Positions 13,371-14,690 of a DNA stretch of 14,690 nucleotides are shown here, piece after piece. The notes beneath the pieces are model-generated. The model searched no databases. It was not told where the DNA came from and was given only the letters and a program-made list of their open reading frames with translations. Position numbers and translations under genes: made by a program. Every line of letters starts with the position of its first letter. Position 1 is the first letter of the stretch. Source of the DNA: an uncultured Bacilli bacterium (GTDB taxonomy: Bacteria; Bacillota_I; Bacilli_A; RF39; UBA660); the NCBI GenBank assembly GCA_910576985.1, contig CAJTLA010000037.1:1-14690 (forward strand), given 5' to 3'.

Positions 13371-14508
13371 TTTATGGAATATGTTAAAAAAAGAAATTAG
13401 AGAAATGTTTCGAGATAAAAAATCACTATCTATGATGCTGATTATTCCCATTATGATTCCAGTTTTGGTAATTGGTATGTCAGCACTTTTTGAATCTCAG
13501 GTCAATAAATCAGTAGAAGAATACAACAAGATTGGATTTGATTATCAACTAAATGACGTAGAATCGAAGATTGCAGAATCTTTACAAATCGAAGTTTCTA
13601 TCAATGAGCAAAAAAAATTAGAGCAAGAATATGAAAAGGGGAATTTAGATTTATATGTAACAAAAAAAGATCATCACTATATTATTCATGGAAAGGACAA
13701 TGAAACAACAAGTTATGCGACTTCATTGACAGATCAATTTTTTACTTTGTACAAAGAACATTTACAACAAGAATATTTAAGTGACAATCACATAGATCCA
13801 GAAGAAGTGGTTTCTATTATTACAATAGAAGAAGACATAAAAGCGACTGAAAATTTTTATGCAAATTATATTATCAGTTATGCCTTTTTGTTTATTATCA
13901 TGGCAATTACAGTATCAGCTACATATCCCGCTACAGATACAACAGCAGGCGAAAAAGAACGTGGAACATTAGAAACCTTGTTAACGTTTCCAATTAAAAG
14001 CAAAGACATTATTATAGGAAAGTTTTTAAGTGTTACATTGTCTTCCGTAATAACAGGACTTATTAGTTTGATACTAACAATTGTATCATTATTACTAGCC
14101 AATAATATGTTTAAAATCTATAATGGAGTGAACCTCATGTTACCACTATCCAGTATTTTATTTGCAACAATCGTTATTATCGCATACTCATTCTTGATTA
14201 GTGGATTATGTATTGCAATAGCAAGTCGCTCAAAAACCTTTAAGGAAGCGCAAAGTGCACTAACACCAATTATGTTTATTTCGTTTTTTCCTGGAATGAT
14301 CGCATTTATGATGAAAATGGAAACAACTACGTTATTTTCAATGATTCCATTTTTAAATTATACATTATTGTTTACAGATATTACTTCAGGAAATATTAAC
14401 TTTCTACACATTTTCTTAATGTTATTATCAACGATTGTAATTATTGCTGTAATTTTATCAGTGATTATTAGACAATACAAATCTGAAAAAGTTCTGTTTT
14501 CCAATTAA
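13360..14508 (+). CDS. ABC-2 type permease (NatB-like)
   Basis: A 382-residue membrane subunit paired with the preceding ATPase. One membrane segment lies at about 24-44, then an extracytoplasmic domain of about 120 residues (45-165). Five further segments follow near 168-188, 224-247, 262-287, 300-320 and 349-371. The segment TTAGEKERGTLETLLTFPI after the second helix is the coupling-helix region typical of NatB/ABC-2 permeases. The start is ATG 13360, with GGAGG (13347-13351) 8 nt upstream inside the ATPase gene; GTG 13351 overlaps that SD. The 11-nt overlap implies translational coupling and equal amounts of both subunits. Confidence 0.9.
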   Translation: MKNNLWNMLKKEIREMFRDKKSLSMMLIIPIMIPVLVIGMSALFESQVNKSVEEYNKIGFDYQLNDVESKIAESLQIEVSINEQKKLEQEYEKGNLDLYVTKKDHHYIIHGKDNETTSYATSLTDQFFTLYKEHLQQEYLSDNHIDPEEVVSIITIEEDIKATENFYANYIISYAFLFIIMAITVSATYPATDTTAGEKERGTLETLLTFPIKSKDIIIGKFLSVTLSSVITGLISLILTIVSLLLANNMFKIYNGVNLMLPLSSILFATIVIIAYSFLISGLCIAIASRSKTFKEAQSALTPIMFISFFPGMIAFMMKMETTTLFSMIPFLNYTLLFTDITSGNINFLHIFLMLLSTIVIIAVILSVIIRQYKSEKVLFSN

Positions 14509-14520
14509 CAGAATTTTTTT
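14486..14520 (+). terminator. Intrinsic terminator at the end of the NatA/NatB-like operon
   Basis: AAAAAGTTCTGTT (14486-14498) pairs with AACAGAATTTTTT (14507-14519), with one G-U pair, around an 8-nt loop. The stop codon TAA (14506-14508) straddles the loop and 3' arm. The T run to 14520 completes it. Confidence 0.85.
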
Positions 14521-14565
14521 TAGTTACTACTCGGTTATAAGAAAAAGATGGATATACTAACAACT

Positions 14566-14594
14566 AAAAAAAAACAATCTCTATTGAAATTGTC
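14566..14594 (-). terminator. Intrinsic terminator of the minus-strand gene at the right edge
   Basis: On the minus strand, ACAATTTC (14593-14586) pairs with GAGATTGT (14581-14574), eight pairs with one U-G, around a 4-nt loop. A run of eight U residues follows (14573-14566). The stop codon of the minus-strand gene (14583-14581) is in the hairpin. Confidence 0.75.
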
Positions 14595-14690
14595 TAATTT
14601 GTTTTTCTGTTAAATTTGTTGCTTTCATAATCACATTAATATCGATTCCAAGTTCTAATAAATTGTGAGCTGTTTCTAATTTTGCCTGTT
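14581..14690 (-). CDS. C-terminus of a possible Rpn/PD-(D/E)XK nuclease-family protein (partial)
   Basis: The last 35 complete codons of a minus-strand gene run off the right edge. The residues AKLETAHNLLELGIDINVI, then MKATNLTEKQIRQ, match the helical tail I recall from Rpn-type and PD-(D/E)XK transposase-family proteins (a helix, then GIDINVI, a short turn and a second helix). That tail is short and not very specific, so the family call is tentative and the catalytic part is outside the window. Stop TAG at 14583-14581 followed by a clear terminator supports a genuine gene end. Confidence 0.6.
   Translation of the reverse strand, partial: QAKLETAHNLLELGIDINVIMKATNLTEKQIRQFQ

Noticed and set aside
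1..14690. CRISPR array, tRNA, rRNA or complete insertion sequence
   Set aside because: No regularly spaced repeats, cloverleaf, ribosomal RNA core or transposase with paired terminal repeats was seen on reading both strands.

Overview
The window is AT-rich (about 30% G+C by eye) and uses the standard code: tryptophans in the recognisable genes are TGG, and TGA serves as a stop. Most genes have Gram-positive-type Shine-Dalgarno (SD) sites and many end in A/U-rich intrinsic terminators. Peptidoglycan genes (MurF-type ligase, Ddl, a LytR-CpsA-Psr protein with PASTA-like repeats) show a walled, low-GC Bacillota. An uncultured Bacilli/Erysipelotrichia-like gut lineage would fit, but this rests on style and protein character, not a search.

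Region 1 (1-4350) looks accessory and worn. It holds the tail of an unrecognised gene ending in a strong terminator, a stretch with only tiny ORFs, and a complete peptide/lipid-type ABC exporter. Next comes the remnant of an unrecognised gene with an internal stop. Last is a two-domain gene, a calcineurin-like metallophosphoesterase joined to a nucleotidyltransferase-like domain, split by one in-frame TAA. The fusion has its own promoter and a perfect 16-bp palindrome upstream.

Region 2 (4357-5223, minus strand) carries a DUF5661-type small protein and a histidine phosphatase. They converge on the fusion gene through a bidirectional terminator and diverge from the next gene across a 240-bp promoter region.

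Region 3 (5402-14520, plus strand) is housekeeping and cell-envelope DNA in four transcription units. These are an LCP-family wall-polymer transferase with PASTA-like repeats; tcdA (tRNA ct6A formation) plus a hypothetical gene; an alpha/beta hydrolase, a membrane-anchored MurF-type ligase and ddl; and a NatA/NatB-like ABC exporter. Ddl makes D-Ala-D-Ala and the MurF-type enzyme would add it to the muramyl tripeptide, so that operon covers the end of cytoplasmic peptidoglycan precursor synthesis. The LCP protein would then attach secondary polymers to the finished wall.

The units are packed tightly. Terminator hairpins contain the stop codon of the gene they follow, and a promoter for the next unit begins inside or just after the terminator, leaving 5' leaders of only about 10 nt. 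The window ends in the C-terminus of a minus-strand gene that may belong to the Rpn/PD-(D/E)XK nuclease family.

The best candidates for something new are the phosphoesterase-nucleotidyltransferase fusion with its nonsense codon, and the compact terminator/promoter/SD modules. No CRISPR array, rRNA, tRNA or complete insertion sequence was seen.
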